A DNA stretch of 64,000 nt from Cololabis saira (lineage: Eukaryota > Chordata > Actinopteri > Beloniformes > Belonidae). Each line of letters opens with the position of its first letter. Within the stretch, counting starts at the first letter, position 1. Both the position numbers and the translations under genes were made by a program. This document shows, in pieces, positions 25,676 through 37,869 of this stretch. The stretch lies in the NCBI RefSeq assembly GCF_033807715.1, contig NC_084587.1:15971017-16035016 (forward strand), given 5' to 3'. The notes beneath the pieces were generated by a model that worked only from the letters and a program-made list of their open reading frames with translations, was not told where the DNA came from and made no database searches.

Positions 25676-26160
25676 AACCAAAGATATTTTTTGTTTGTCC
25701 CCCCCCCCCAAAGTCAACCGTTTCACTTCTAAATATACTGTATATCAATTTTTGTACATCAGGCCTGCAACGCAACTACAAAAACTACAAAAGCAAATGC
25801 CATTCCTGCTCAAAACACAGAAAAGTCACACTGTTGGTGTGGGATTTTCTTTTTCCCCTTCAAATTTCTCCACATATTCTCCACTGAGAACCCACATTAA
25901 TTCTGCGTCATTTTCATTGCTGCATTTTAACTGTACTGTTGTCAGTGTTGTCGTGTTTTACAGTTTTTTACACGTTTTTACTGTGTTGCCTCATGGAGGA
26001 TCAAAATACTCCGACATAATCAGTTCTAAACTGCATAAATAATTGTGGCCTTCACAATTTTCTAATTGCATCAGAAATATCGCAATCGCTATTACAAATC
26101 TATAAATATTTCATCCCTGTGAAACTGGTCTGAAAAAAAGATCACGGGGTGCAACTTTTT

Positions 26161-26345
26161 TCTCTTTCTTTTTTTTTTTAAAATGTTTTTGTGGCACTAC
26201 TTTATTGAGAAAGTAGGTAGACAGGAAGCGGGTAGAGAGAGGGGGGGGGGGCATTGCCGTATAGAGCGACAGGCCGGGACTCGAACCTGCTCGAGCCTCT
26301 ACATACGGCACCCACTCAACCGACTGAGCTATCCAGGGCCCCAAA
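26161..26345 (-). mobile_element. tRNA-derived SINE with 14-bp target duplication
   Basis: On the minus strand an RNA polymerase III box A (TAGCTCAGTCGG, 26,320-26,331) and box B (GGTTCGAGTCC, 26,277-26,287) are spaced as in a tRNA. They are followed by a non-tRNA body with CTACCCGCTTCCTGTCTACC, a CAATAAAG-like end and an A-rich tail. The insertion is flanked by GGGTGCAACTTTTT at 26,147-26,160 and 26,346-26,359. The long exact duplication and A-rich tail indicate LINE-mediated retroposition. It is not a functional tRNA gene, since the 3' half of the cloverleaf runs into the SINE body. Confidence 0.9.
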
Positions 26346-29264
26346 GGGTGCAACTTTTTAAGGATTTGGGATTGCAATATTCTTCTCCGTCGAACACCGC
26401 TTTCCATTCTTGTGATGGTAGCTGATCATGTTGGGAGTCATGATGGCTGGAGAGCATCTCAGATTTTTTGTAATAAGTTGCAAGAGTAGTCTGTGTCAGA
26501 CCCAGTAACATTTATGCACCACTTTCAAAAGGAGCTCAGGTTTGATGTGCATGCAGGCAATTTTGAAATTAAAATCAAGATTATTATGATTTTCTATCCT
26601 GGTGTTAAAGACAATAAACCATAGTCAGCCATGTTTTGTGTTCAATTTTTCCTACAAAAGAAAAAAAAAAAATCATTCTTTGCACATCAAACTTGTATAA
26701 TCCTGTTGTAGTGGCAATAAATGTACTACTTATAGTCCTAGCAAAATATACTAAATCCAATTAATCAAACTAGTAAATCTGGTTTATCATCAGGGAATAA
26801 CTGTGAGTTTTGTTCCTCTCTGACATATCCATCACCTCTTCCATCTACAGCAAAGAAATGGATACACGCCAACTTCAATTACAACAGACTTGCTTCGTGT
26901 TCTGAAAACCTCAAGACCTTGTTAAGAAAGCCGGGAGTGCATGGTTGAGCCGCACTAAGACTTCAACCTATAGCCGCTTTCATCACGACCGCGCTGATAT
27001 AGATCAAGATTGATCAAATTGTATCACCTGTCTGGTGCTGATTTCAACAAACACTTAACGAGACAAAATCCAGGCTCTCAAATACTGTGTCAGACACTGT
27101 TAGATCTTTTAATTACTACTCTGCAAAACGCCGTTTTGTCACCATTTTTCCCCTAACACTCACACAGACACACACACACACACAATGGACGCAAAAGGAG
27201 CACCGGCCCATTGCTCTGTCCAGTCCTGCGTGTCTGTGCCATGATGGCTGGAGATGATTGGCTCCCAGGCCACACACACTGTATAAACGCCACGCTACAC
27301 AGTCACAAGCTGGCCACCGGGGATTAGAGGGACAGAAAGCAGAGTCTTACGGGCTGGTGAGAGGCGACAGTTATGTCTTCAAAGTTTAGCACCGAAAAGG
27401 GAAAGGGAGGCGATAAATGACCCGACTTTGTTTTAGAGTGGAAGAATGTGATGTACTTGACTTAAACCCCTAGAAAAGTAATTGCCAACTGACAAAAGGT
27501 GATTTTATTTAATCTGCCTATTTAAAGCTCAGGAGTGTCTGGACTGTACTTGATTAACACAGCCAGACTCTTGTGTTAATTTTGCTGCATCTATTACGAC
27601 GGACCGATAAACCTCTGAGCCAAAGAGCGTTTTATCAGAGAATTTTTTGACATGTCACTCACATATAAGTGTAAATTACGATGCCGTTGGGGCTGAATTT
27701 ACTTTGGATAAAGATGGTGATTGTATCATAAAAATGCTTTGGTGATAATCACTGAAATTTACAATCTCCTGGTGTGATTGTAAGCGACGGAAATGTGATT
27801 GCACCATGACGAACAAGCCATTTTTTGTTGCCATGATGGAGATAGAAAAGGCTCGGCAAAACAATTCCACTACATTTAGATCGCAAATTACTGCATATCT
27901 ATCTCTACAGAAAGAAACTACAACAATGTTCACATCAATGAGTAGGAAAAGACTAATAATAAACAGTCAAGGCTTTTTTTTTTTTTTACAAAAAGAAAAA
28001 AAACTACAGAAACTCTAACTACAACCATGTATGTCGTACAAAATATTTATACTTAAATTGACACAATAGCAGGGTCTCGTCTGCTTAAGCATTTTCATAT
28101 TTCTTGTTAAATCACTTCCCAATAAAACCCTGTCCGCTCTGATGGATCAGCTGCACACAGGCCTGGCCAGGCTCTACCCACTACTATGGCAAAAAAAAGA
28201 AAAAAAATCATGGATTCTGGGAAATTAAAAGCTCTAAAATGCGACTTAAAATGTTTGCAAAACACTTCATTCCATTGCTGGACCAGATACGGGTAAACAA
28301 TTGAAATACTGTGCAAGGAAAGAAGTGTTGTGTAGTGCTGGCAGGCTCAGACAGGAATAATGAGAAGACGGAGAACATGCCTGTAAAGTGTAAGTGTGTT
28401 ACTGTACCTCAAGACGAGTCAACTCACCCACGAGAATTAAAAGTTGGTTTATAAATGGACTCTCAAACTCACAAATTCACACCTCAACTCCGCCAGCCGC
28501 AAACTAGTCAAGGAACCTGATCAACCAGAATGAGTGGGCACACGCCAGTGCATACATAACATATTTGGACAACTTAATATACTTCTGGAGTGTGGTGCCT
28601 GAGTTTTTCTATGCCTCCATATGGCAACACGGTTCTTAGTCACATTTTTTTTTGCTAAGAATTGAGATTGTCATTCTCTTGCACACCTTTTCTTTTTTTT
28701 TTCTTCTTTTTTTTTAAATTGAAAAATGTATTGTAATGTCACAATAAAAATGTCACAATTCCCACCCTGGTCCTTGATTCACACTATAGAACAGTGCAGT
28801 GCCATTCAATAATAATTACTATAATTACATTAGATTGATATGCTAATATTCTCCTGTTCCAAAAACAATCCCTCTTGAATTTATTATAACGATGATGTCT
28901 ATGTAACTCTTGATATTAAGTAACTTAATTGCATATTTCTTTACTCTATTTTTTTACATTTCTTGACTTTAATGTTGTTTTTTTTTGTGTAAATAATGGC
29001 TTTTTTTGAAAATGAGAAGGCTGACTTTGTATTATTGATATTATTAAATAAATAAATAATATTCAATAGCTCTGGCCCAGTACCAGACAAAAAAACAGGC
29101 CAGTACAGCACAATTAATTTGCAGGGCGGTAAGGGGTGAACATCTCCATCCCTAGTTGAGCTTGGAGCGGCTGCTGTGCGAATCAAAAGACTGTCTTGAG
29201 AATGCTACGGCAGCACTGGCTGCTCACTGAGAAAGGAGTGAAAAAGATACACGATGCATTACAA

Positions 29265-29489
29265 CAGTGTTTCCCAACCCTGGTCCTCGGGGCACACTGT
29301 CCTGCATGTCTTAGATGCTACCCTGCTTTCAGCACACCCCGATACAAGTAGCTGTGTCAAAAACAGAGCTGTCCAGACCTTGATGACAAGCTCGTGACGA
29401 CTGTTAATTTGAATCAGGTGTGTTGATCCAAGGAGACATCTAAAACATGCAGGACAGTGTGCCCTGAGGACCAGGGTTGGGAATCACTG
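29265..29489. mobile_element. hAT-type MITE, well-preserved copy
   Basis: Terminal inverted repeats of about 44 bp, starting CAGTGTTTCCCAACCCTGGT and ending with the near-exact complement ACCAGGGTTGGGAATCACTG. The flanks are CATTACAA (29,257-29,264) and CATTACAG (29,490-29,497), a 7-of-8 match consistent with an 8-bp hAT target duplication. It has no coding capacity and is related to the decayed copy at 22,031. Confidence 0.88.
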
Positions 29490-30584
29490 CATTACAGTCT
29501 CCAATTAAATCTGAAAAACTGGCTAGATTCGTCGCTAGAGAGTTCTTTGAACTCCTTAGATATAGCATCAAGGATGCCAAGCCACTGCAGTGCCGGAGGG
29601 GGCTAGCTCAACAAATGAATCAGGTTGATGTAAAGGTGCTTTGTCATATGTTGAGTGAGAAGGCAACTACAATGCAATCCTTAGGTGTGTGGAAGAGCGT
29701 TTGAGAAACTCTAAGGCAACTTGTAGGAAAATAGGAGCAGTTCTTTGTGAAGCCGCTTGTGAAATAAAATGCAGAAGAATTGCTGTCAATTGGAAAAGAG
29801 ATTGCGATTTTTTTAAACAATTTATTGCACAGCCCCCAACTCCCTTTTAAATATGTTGCAATGTTTAAGTCAGATTAGAATTTTACAAATAAAGCACATG
29901 ATCTTTATAGGGATCCATGATATAGGACAGATAAATTATTAGCCAATATGAGAGGAAAATTAGTTAATTTTAAAATCGGACCAATTAGTAAATTAAACCT
30001 GAGAAATAGATCTGACGGATAAATGAAAAAAATGAAATTGCTTGCTTGGTGTCATCTTTGAAAACAGGCCATGTTGCACTCATCGTGTCATCCGTTGTCC
30101 CTTACTGGCAGGACCCCAGCACGGCCACATGTCTGCCTGACTGGAACACCAGCGCTAACGCACCAGGCTAGTTTAAACTGAATCGGTGGTGGTGGGTGAC
30201 AACACCACTGCTGTTTGTAAAGCATGTTCAGCAAAGATTCTCAGATGATGAAAGTCTTATATCTCAAGTGAAATGTCAGCAAAACTATATTGATATAATA
30301 TGAAGCAGCAGATAGCAGCTGACGGCTGAAAACAATAATACGGAACATCAATGTTCCCTTTCAGCTTTAAAAGAGCAAAAAGGATTCTTGACACAGCAAA
30401 GATGCTGAAGTCATAAATGACAGTGACAGAACTCATAGCGCTTACTGATAATTCTCTAAACACTTTTAATTTTGGACGCAATTCTTTATTATTTATTTAT
30501 TTGGTGAAGACACTACCATGCATTTAATTAAATTACATATTATAAAAAGCATATGACTTAATATGAATTCCTATCTTCTCATTA

Positions 30585-31095
30585 GGAATGGGCGATATTT
30601 TACCGTTCACGATATACTGTCAAAAAAATTCCCCACGGTCAGAATTTGTCATCTCGCGGTAAAAATGATAAATTCCCGTTGATTAAGTTTTTGTGTAAAG
30701 CCGGATTTATGGTTCTGTGTTTAATCGACGCACAACGTACGTGAAGGAAGGAAGAAAGACAGAAAGAAAGACAGAAAGAAAGATATGAGCCTGAAAGAAA
30801 GATAAATTCCCGTTGATGAGGTTTTTGTGTAACAAACATGGCGGATCTGAGTCATTCCAGTTTTGCAGTACAGGTGGTTTCATTTAATTGGTTTTTATTA
30901 ATTCAATTTAATTGGTGTAGTTTAGTAGCATTTTGTATTCTTTTAGAGCAGTGATTTGGGGGCTCCAAAGACTGAATGTGGTGATAGATTTATAGTTAAA
31001 AAGGTGGAGTTAAATTGGTATTTTTTCTATCGTCATTTTAATCGTTATCAGGATAAATGCCAGAAATTATCGTGATACATTTTTTAGTCCATTTT
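30585..31095. repeat. Dispersed repeat with nested fragment
   Basis: It opens with GGGCGATATTTTACCGTTCA and ends with TTATCGTGATACATTTTTTA, partly complementary GATA/TATC-rich ends as in a common fish repeat. A 31-bp word beginning GATAAATTCCCGTTGAT occurs at 30,667-30,697 and again at 30,801-30,831. Between the two copies sit a Harbinger-like fragment and a (GAAA)n-type tract. Confidence 0.5.
30696..30740. mobile_element. Harbinger-type MITE end fragment
   Basis: TAAAGCCGGATTTATGGTTC followed by TGTGTTTAATCGACGC resembles the left end of the MITE at 9,778 (TAAAGGCTGGATTATGGTTC and AAATCGACGCCG). Only one end is present. Confidence 0.55.
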
Positions 31096-31982
31096 TTAGA
31101 GGGATGCACTTACTGTTTAAATCGTATGATGTGATGTATTAGTGCATTTAATTTACCGAATTCATGCGTAAAATGTTTAAATTACAAGTGCTGCCTTTTT
31201 TTCATTAATAAACCAACTTGAATCTAATATACTAGTTGCTCTAGATTCTTTGTGAACAGTTACAGCAGATTTTTGTTTCAACCACGTGACCTGTTTGACA
31301 TGACACAAATCACAACAAAACAAATACTTTTACATGAACCTCAAAGTACAGCAAATATGCCAGTACATGAGTAATCATTTACACATATGACCGGCTCTAC
31401 TGTTCCATTTCATTATAACTATATAATGTGCAGCCAGCAGTGAACATTTTTGTTTAATTTGGCTTTTTTGAGCTTGATGTGTGAAACCAAATCCCCACTG
31501 ATGCGTCACTTACAGGAGACTTTAAGGGATAATCTATGCAAACCGTGCCACTGCTTTAAAAGTGTCAACATGCCAAATGACTGTGTTAGAAGATATAGAC
31601 AAAATGCAATGTCAAACTAAGCAACATGTATCTTTTTTTGTTGTAAAAAGCTGCGCACCCCAGTTAGCACGGCGTTAGCCTCGACCGGCTAACAGCTCTT
31701 TAAACGGCTTTAAAACGCATAAACTACAGCTCCCCCCGCAGAAATACAAAGAACTGGGATAGAGACGTTAAATTGTGACCACTTGGTGTGATTTTTCTTC
31801 AGCCCCACTGAGCCTGTTTAGCGTTTTTCCCACTTGAAAAGCACGTGTTTATGTGCAGCCGGCCGGATGTAAACAAACAGCCAACACGCACGACAGGAAT
31901 AAAACATGCGGATTTAGAGCATCCCCACTTGAAGCCACCGCTGTGTGTGTCTCATGTTGAGGGTAGGGTAGCAGGAACTCAC

Positions 31983-32110
31983 CTTGACGGGTAAACTGGG
32001 GGGTTTTCAGGAGATCCGCATCCACATGGCAGGAGAAACCGACCAACAACTTCCGGGGTCGTCGGAGGAAAATAAGTTGGCCGACCGAGACGTTTCACTG
32101 GGACAAGCCG
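31983..32110 (-). promoter_or_regulatory. zcchc7: Probable zcchc7 exon 1 (non-coding) and promoter
   Basis: On the minus strand a strong donor, GTCAAG followed by GTGAGTTCC, ends a candidate exon at 31,983. Upstream is a CpG-containing segment with an ETS-type CCGGAAGT site (32,049-32,056), typical of TATA-less housekeeping promoters. The candidate leader contains a short upstream ORF of six codons (ATG at 32,027-32,025, stop at 32,009-32,007) if transcription starts to its right. The transcription start is not defined by sequence. It would join to the acceptor at 23,320. Confidence 0.55.
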
Positions 32111-32334
32111 AGGCGGCAGGAGCTGCAGGAAACCCTTACAGACTGAATTATAGAATTATTATGTGCAATAAGTTCCAAACCTGACCAAAAACACTGTTTG
32201 CTTGTCATCATTTAGCCTTAATCCTTGAACTTTTATCATTTTTTCATTTTAATTATATTGTATGTCAGTGTGCATTGGTCTCCCAGTTTTTATTTTTTAG
32301 TTTATTACCCTTATTTTTCAGTCAAAATGTCAAA

Positions 32335-32397
32335 GCACTTTGTATTTCATGTACCTGGATGAAAGGTGCTATATAAATAAAATTTGATTGATTGATC
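32335..32397 (+). repeat. Possible retroposon 3' tail
   Basis: AAAGGTGCTATATAAATAAA followed by TTTGATTGATTGATC resembles the 3' ends of fish LINE or mRNA-derived repeats that terminate in TTGA-type repeats. No body is recognisable upstream. Confidence 0.35.
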
Positions 32398-35300
32398 TTT
32401 TGCAGGCCTGTGCGAGTTCATTGTAAAACATGGAATCACAATAATTATTTTCTATTTACCACATTCAACATTTTTTATTAATTTTATGTTTGTCACTGAA
32501 GTTGGAGCATACTTTCTGAAGGTCAAATTCTTTTCAGTCGGTTTTTCAATAAAGTAAGTTGTAGAGGAAATAACTTTTTTGCAGGAAAAATGTATCAAGA
32601 TTTCAGTTTTTGTTTGTCTCAGTTGCATTTTTTTTTTAAATTTGATTATGAGACAGACTTTTCTTTCTTGGTTAGCCTTTCTATAAATAATGAAATGAGA
32701 CCTTTAGTTGTAGACCTCTCTGCTTAACCTTAGACAATCTGAGGACTTAACCATAAATGTATAAAATACAGCACAAAATTCTTTGCGTTTGATGATAAAG
32801 ATCATTGATTATAAAGATAGATTCTAAGGTGGAAAGAAAAAGTGGTGCAAACAATAAAGAGAAGCAGAGCAGCTGAAATAACATATTAAAGATTTATTTT
32901 TCTTTAAATGTACAGAAATAATATACAGTATTAAGATTATTGGGGGAAAAAACAACAGTTATTTAGAAATGTATCTAGTTCAAGTCTGGCTAGAGAACTT
33001 TGCCTTCTGTTACCCTTTTTTGTCTCCTTTCCCCTTTGCTGTCAGCTTTCTACTGTCACTATATGATAAGTATTTGAAAAAAAAAACAAAAAAAAAACAA
33101 CTGTAATCCTCTCCACAAAACAGAATCTGTAATACCAGTTAAGGGCCACTGTTATGAAAAAAAATGCCAGCTTTTGGTGGATACTGAAATACATTATGAG
33201 AAACTGATTACACAATGTCATTTCAAAAGATGACAGTGAATAGTTAAACGGGATGCTTCACTTTTAACAAATCATACTTCTTTCTGCAGACAAAAGATTT
33301 TCTCAGGCAGGCTCCCGCAATGTTCTTAACACCACAGACCATTCTCGATTTGATAAACGCTTCTTCAGTAACGTACAAATATTAGCTATAAAATGTCAGA
33401 AAGTGTGCTTGTGTGAGTGCCTCATATGGACCTCCAGGACTGTGGTATAATAACGTGTTGATGGGAATGTAAATCTATATGTAAATGTAATTCAACATCC
33501 AGGCTATCACCATCAGTCATATTTATAACACGGAGACTACAGCAAAATTAGGCAATCCTGTTTCTCATTGCAGACTTGCGTCACATTTACAAACCACCTT
33601 TTCCTCCGTTTTTATATTATGAGGATAACTGTGAACTCTATATATCCAGCTTCAGCTGTCGCCACCGTAATAATAGTGAGCAAATGGCGTTACGATAGGG
33701 AATCAGACGGTGAATGCCATCTGATTCTAGAGGTTTCTCCATGCGTGTTATCACAGGAAAGGCCATCACAGATCTGGATTGTTTCCTTCCAAAGGTTAGG
33801 CCGTAACTCGTGTCACAACAGTATCATAGTTTTTAGCCCATGTATACATTTCACCCACACACACACACACACACATACACACTTAATATCCTGCATCTGT
33901 TTTGTTTTTGGGTCTCTCTCTCACCCTCCCATGCTTCCCATATCTCTTTGAATTGATGCAGGTTTGGGATGCCTCACTGCCTCTGGGAAATTGTGATGTG
34001 TCTGCCTGATTTGGAGTTCCATGCATTTGTTGGTATTTACCATTATTATTAAAAAAAAATTGAATGAAAGAAAGAAAGAAAGAAAAGATGGAGGAGACTG
34101 GCTGAATGGAGGCATTTGGTTCAGCGGTTCATCTCCACAGCAGTGGTGTCCAGACCAGTGGTGTGTTGAAGATGGATGGAGTGTCCGGGGCAGGGATTTA
34201 AAGTCCGCTGATTTCCAATCACACATTCCGGAGTGGACGGTTCTGCCTGATGAATGATCCTTATTGAGAAGAAGGAGTTAAAAGAAGCATGTCATTGCTC
34301 TCATTTGATGGTGTTTTTATGTACCTTTGTGGCTTCTACTCTCATTTAGCTCCAGAAACAACAGCAACACTCTCTGAAGTGTTTTATCAAAGCAGGAATT
34401 TCATCAGTCGCTCAGGTAGATTGGAAATATTCTCCAACTGATGGTCATTTGTGAGGAGAAATGACTGTCAGGGGTTTAAAAAAAAAAACAACCAAAAAAC
34501 CCCATCCCCTTTCCGCCTGACTTAAGTCCGTCTGATGGCCTACCCAACATTTTCACTGAAATTACAACAAAATGTTTTCCTTTTGCTATAGGTGTTAAAA
34601 TATGCCACAGTTCAGTTTTTAGAAGAAAAAAAGATGCAATAATTAAAGAGCATTAGAGTGGCTAAAAGCACTACATTTATCACTAATCGCAAGGATGTTG
34701 ACTGCCAACTGTTATTTTTATATTTGATTAATTGTGTGGGAGGTGTTTGCAACAAACAAACAAGAAAATCTTTTTTTTTTTTACATTACTCTTACAGTAT
34801 TTGCTATAGAGATAACAGATTATTTTTAGTGGAGCCTAAGGAGTAAATTCAAAGTGTTAAATAAAAACAAAAAACATGCTCAAATGTCCAGAATGCTTCA
34901 CATTTAACTGGTCACCTCAGCTCCCTTAAGTTTAGTAGGTGCTCTGCTGTACTTTCTTGTCACTGTATGTAAATAAATACATGCACACAGTCTAAACCAA
35001 ACCAACAAAGCAGGAGGGACCTGCCCTGGATCAGTGCTTCTGAACAAAAATGGCCGCCACGCATCACCCAAATGGGGCTCTCTGAGCTGGAGACGTCCAA
35101 CGTTTGTGTGCCAGTACTCCGTCGGATCCCTACACTTGAACGTTTGAGCTTTCCCAGTCACCTTAATATACTGTAGGTGTTGCATTTTCATTAATTTGAA
35201 CAGACGTTGCAGCATCAAATAGCTTTGTGGGATCAGAAACCGATGACTGGTGAATTAAAGAGATTCAGTAGATTCGTGAGTTAATATGCCAAGTGGAGCA

Positions 35301-37549
35301 TGAATCAGTGGCACAGCTCACAAGCTGGAGGAGACAAATGATGGAGCACAACCAGGGGAGAACAAGCGTTTGTCAAGAGGGGAATGTTTTCAATTTTTAA
35401 CAAATATAAGTTGATGTTTTTCAGTGGTATGTTTAATGAACCCTCTCCTTTGACTCTTTTTCAGAAATGGATGCAACACTGTTGTAAAATAAGAAACTTC
35501 TCAAGGATGAAATAATTAAGACTTAATGTATGGATTTTCATTCATTTCTTTAAGTGAGCAATTAAACGTTATCACTTGCTGCATGAAAGAAGAGAAGAAT
35601 CTTAATAAATTCTATTATTTTCCATCATTTTTGGAGTTTGACATACCTACAAATATCTGAGGTGCATGATGAGTGGAATGGGAAAATGAGAATGAAATAC
35701 AAAGTCTGCTGAATGAAGGTATTTACTGCCAATGACACAATACAGAAAAGTTGAGAAGCATTTGTCAGTGACTTTAGGCTAACAGTTCGTGCAGTTGAGA
35801 CAATCTCTTTTGGTCAGTGGATTTTAAGCAAGTGTGAAAAATCTCTCTCTCTTTTTTTTTTTTAATTTCCACTCTCTGTGAAGCGGCACACATCCCACAA
35901 GAAACACTTTTTGTGAGGCTTCACGATAAACAACAGAACAATCCTGATTCTCCGACTGGACCGAGCAACTTGTGCCTGTGAGGATTACATTTGTGAAGGG
36001 AAGCTCTACACACACTCACACAAGCACACACGTGGTCCCACACACACACCCTTCATCACAGCACGAAGCTGCAGCACCTCTTTTTCAGCTGTGAGTAGAA
36101 AAACCACATTGACAGGAACCTTGTCCAGTGGTCACGCTGAAATCTTTACCTTTACATACAAATAGCTCAGCGCCGTGTTGTGTCACATAATGTTTCATGG
36201 AGAAATAATGTGTCCCAATTTCTCAATCCACAACGCAACCTAAGCCCTTGTAGCCTCTATAGGCGCAACATCAGAGAGGCATCGTAGCTGCAAAAAAAGC
36301 AAGCCCTGTGTCACGACAGTAAAGTGGCAGTGTGAGTTAAATCCCAGGGATATAAAGGTAAACCCAGCCGAGCTCGGTGGCCCGAGTGTTTGGAGGAAAG
36401 CGAAAGGCAAACACATCAGCACTTGAGACAAGTTCTCATCAGTGTTGGAAGAGGTTTCTCTGTCTTAGTGTAAATCCATCCAATCTAAAGTAATAAATAT
36501 TACAAATCCACTGAAGCATTATTTGAAACCTTGATTTTCATGATTTTAGGAGCTTTAAATTGAACCTGGAAAAAAAGTTAGGAAGTTGATATTTATGGAC
36601 AACATTATTATCACCCATCTTAATGTTTTACAGTTATGAAGAAAGATATAGGACAGAAAAGATACCAACAAATATGGAAAGGGACTAAATCAATAGAGGA
36701 TAAAAATGATTAATAAATTAATTTCTATGACTTTTGAGCCAAAAGAGAGTTGATGTGGTGAGATATCAGTGCCTGACAGTAAAGGAAGCGCACAAGAAAA
36801 CTGGTAATTTTGGCACAGACAAGAGGTTCACACAAATATGAAATGTCCCCTGTTCAGTTGTGTTTGTGAGCAGTGTAGTTACTTTTCCCAGTGCTTCAGT
36901 TAAATGGTCACGTCTACTTTTCTGCAAATGTCCTTATACTCTCCACATTTATTTGAGTTTAGAGGCAAATATTGAACTTTTTCTCCACCTTATTGACCTG
37001 ACAGTGTAATGAGGATTCACTATACCGTACATACAAATATATATATAGGCTATTTCACATTAAAGGATCCAAAAGAGCACATTAGAGTCACTTTGAATCA
37101 GCAGCTACAAATATTGCATGCTACAAATGGACAAGATATGATCTATGATAACAAAGTATAACCATTAAAAACACACCATAATTTAGTGATCATTCAGTAA
37201 ATTGACTGACAACTTTTAAAACATGATGTTTAACTTCCATGGAAGTTGTGTCAAGGTTGCCACAACAGAAAACACGCAGGGAACATTGGATGCAAGCCAA
37301 AAACTAGCGTTTTATTTATGTCAGGAAAAATCTATGATAACCAAACTTTCCCAGAAACAAAAAGTAAGGTTCTCAGAACTTTTTAGGAACTTTACATTGT
37401 TGTATAGGGTGTTAAATAATAATAAAAAAAAATTAAGACAGGACTTGCTGTTTTTCAGCTTCCAAAAATACCAAATATAAGTATCCAGTATTCATTATAA
37501 CGACCGTCTTGTAACATTCTTTACACTACATTTAAAGGGTCTTCTCAGA

Positions 37550-37790
37550 GTCCCAGACAGCGTCTTTTTCTCTTGTGTTTACGTGTTTACTTTTTGTTCT
37601 AATCGCCCCTTTAGTTCTCGTGTCTTGCGCGTCAATGCGATTCTTTCCGGTTCCGCTCGGTCAGAGCGGGTCACCGATCCAACCACTCCCCTTCATATTA
37701 ATCACATTCATTAGCAGGAGGATGAAAGACAAACAAGTGCTGATTAATATCTAAACTATAGCGAATCCTTGGAAGAGAAGCCAAAAGTAG
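37550..37790. promoter_or_regulatory. Candidate conserved non-coding element upstream of pax5
   Basis: Unique, moderately GC-rich block between AT-rich flanks about 3 kb upstream of exon 1A. It contains GTTTACGTGTTTAC (forkhead-type halves), AGAGCGGGTCACCGATCC and TTCATATTAATCACATTCAT. No coding frame. Function inferred. Confidence 0.28.
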
Positions 37791-37832
37791 AAAGACTAAT
37801 TTAATGTGAGTGAAAAGGGAAAAAAGGCCTTT

Positions 37833-37869
<37 letters not shown>

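Larger units (their letters stand above)
23320..31982 (-). other. zcchc7: zcchc7 intron 1 (inferred)
   Basis: About 8.7 kb between the exon 2 acceptor and the proposed exon 1 donor. It is the most transposon-dense part of the window and holds an inverted-repeat element, two hAT-type MITEs, a tRNA-derived SINE and a further dispersed repeat. The remainder is AT-rich unique sequence without recognisable coding potential. Confidence 0.6.

Noticed and set aside
26277..26345. Functional tRNA gene
   Set aside because: Box A and B are present, but the sequence continues into a SINE body with A-rich tail and target duplication, so it is a retroposon.
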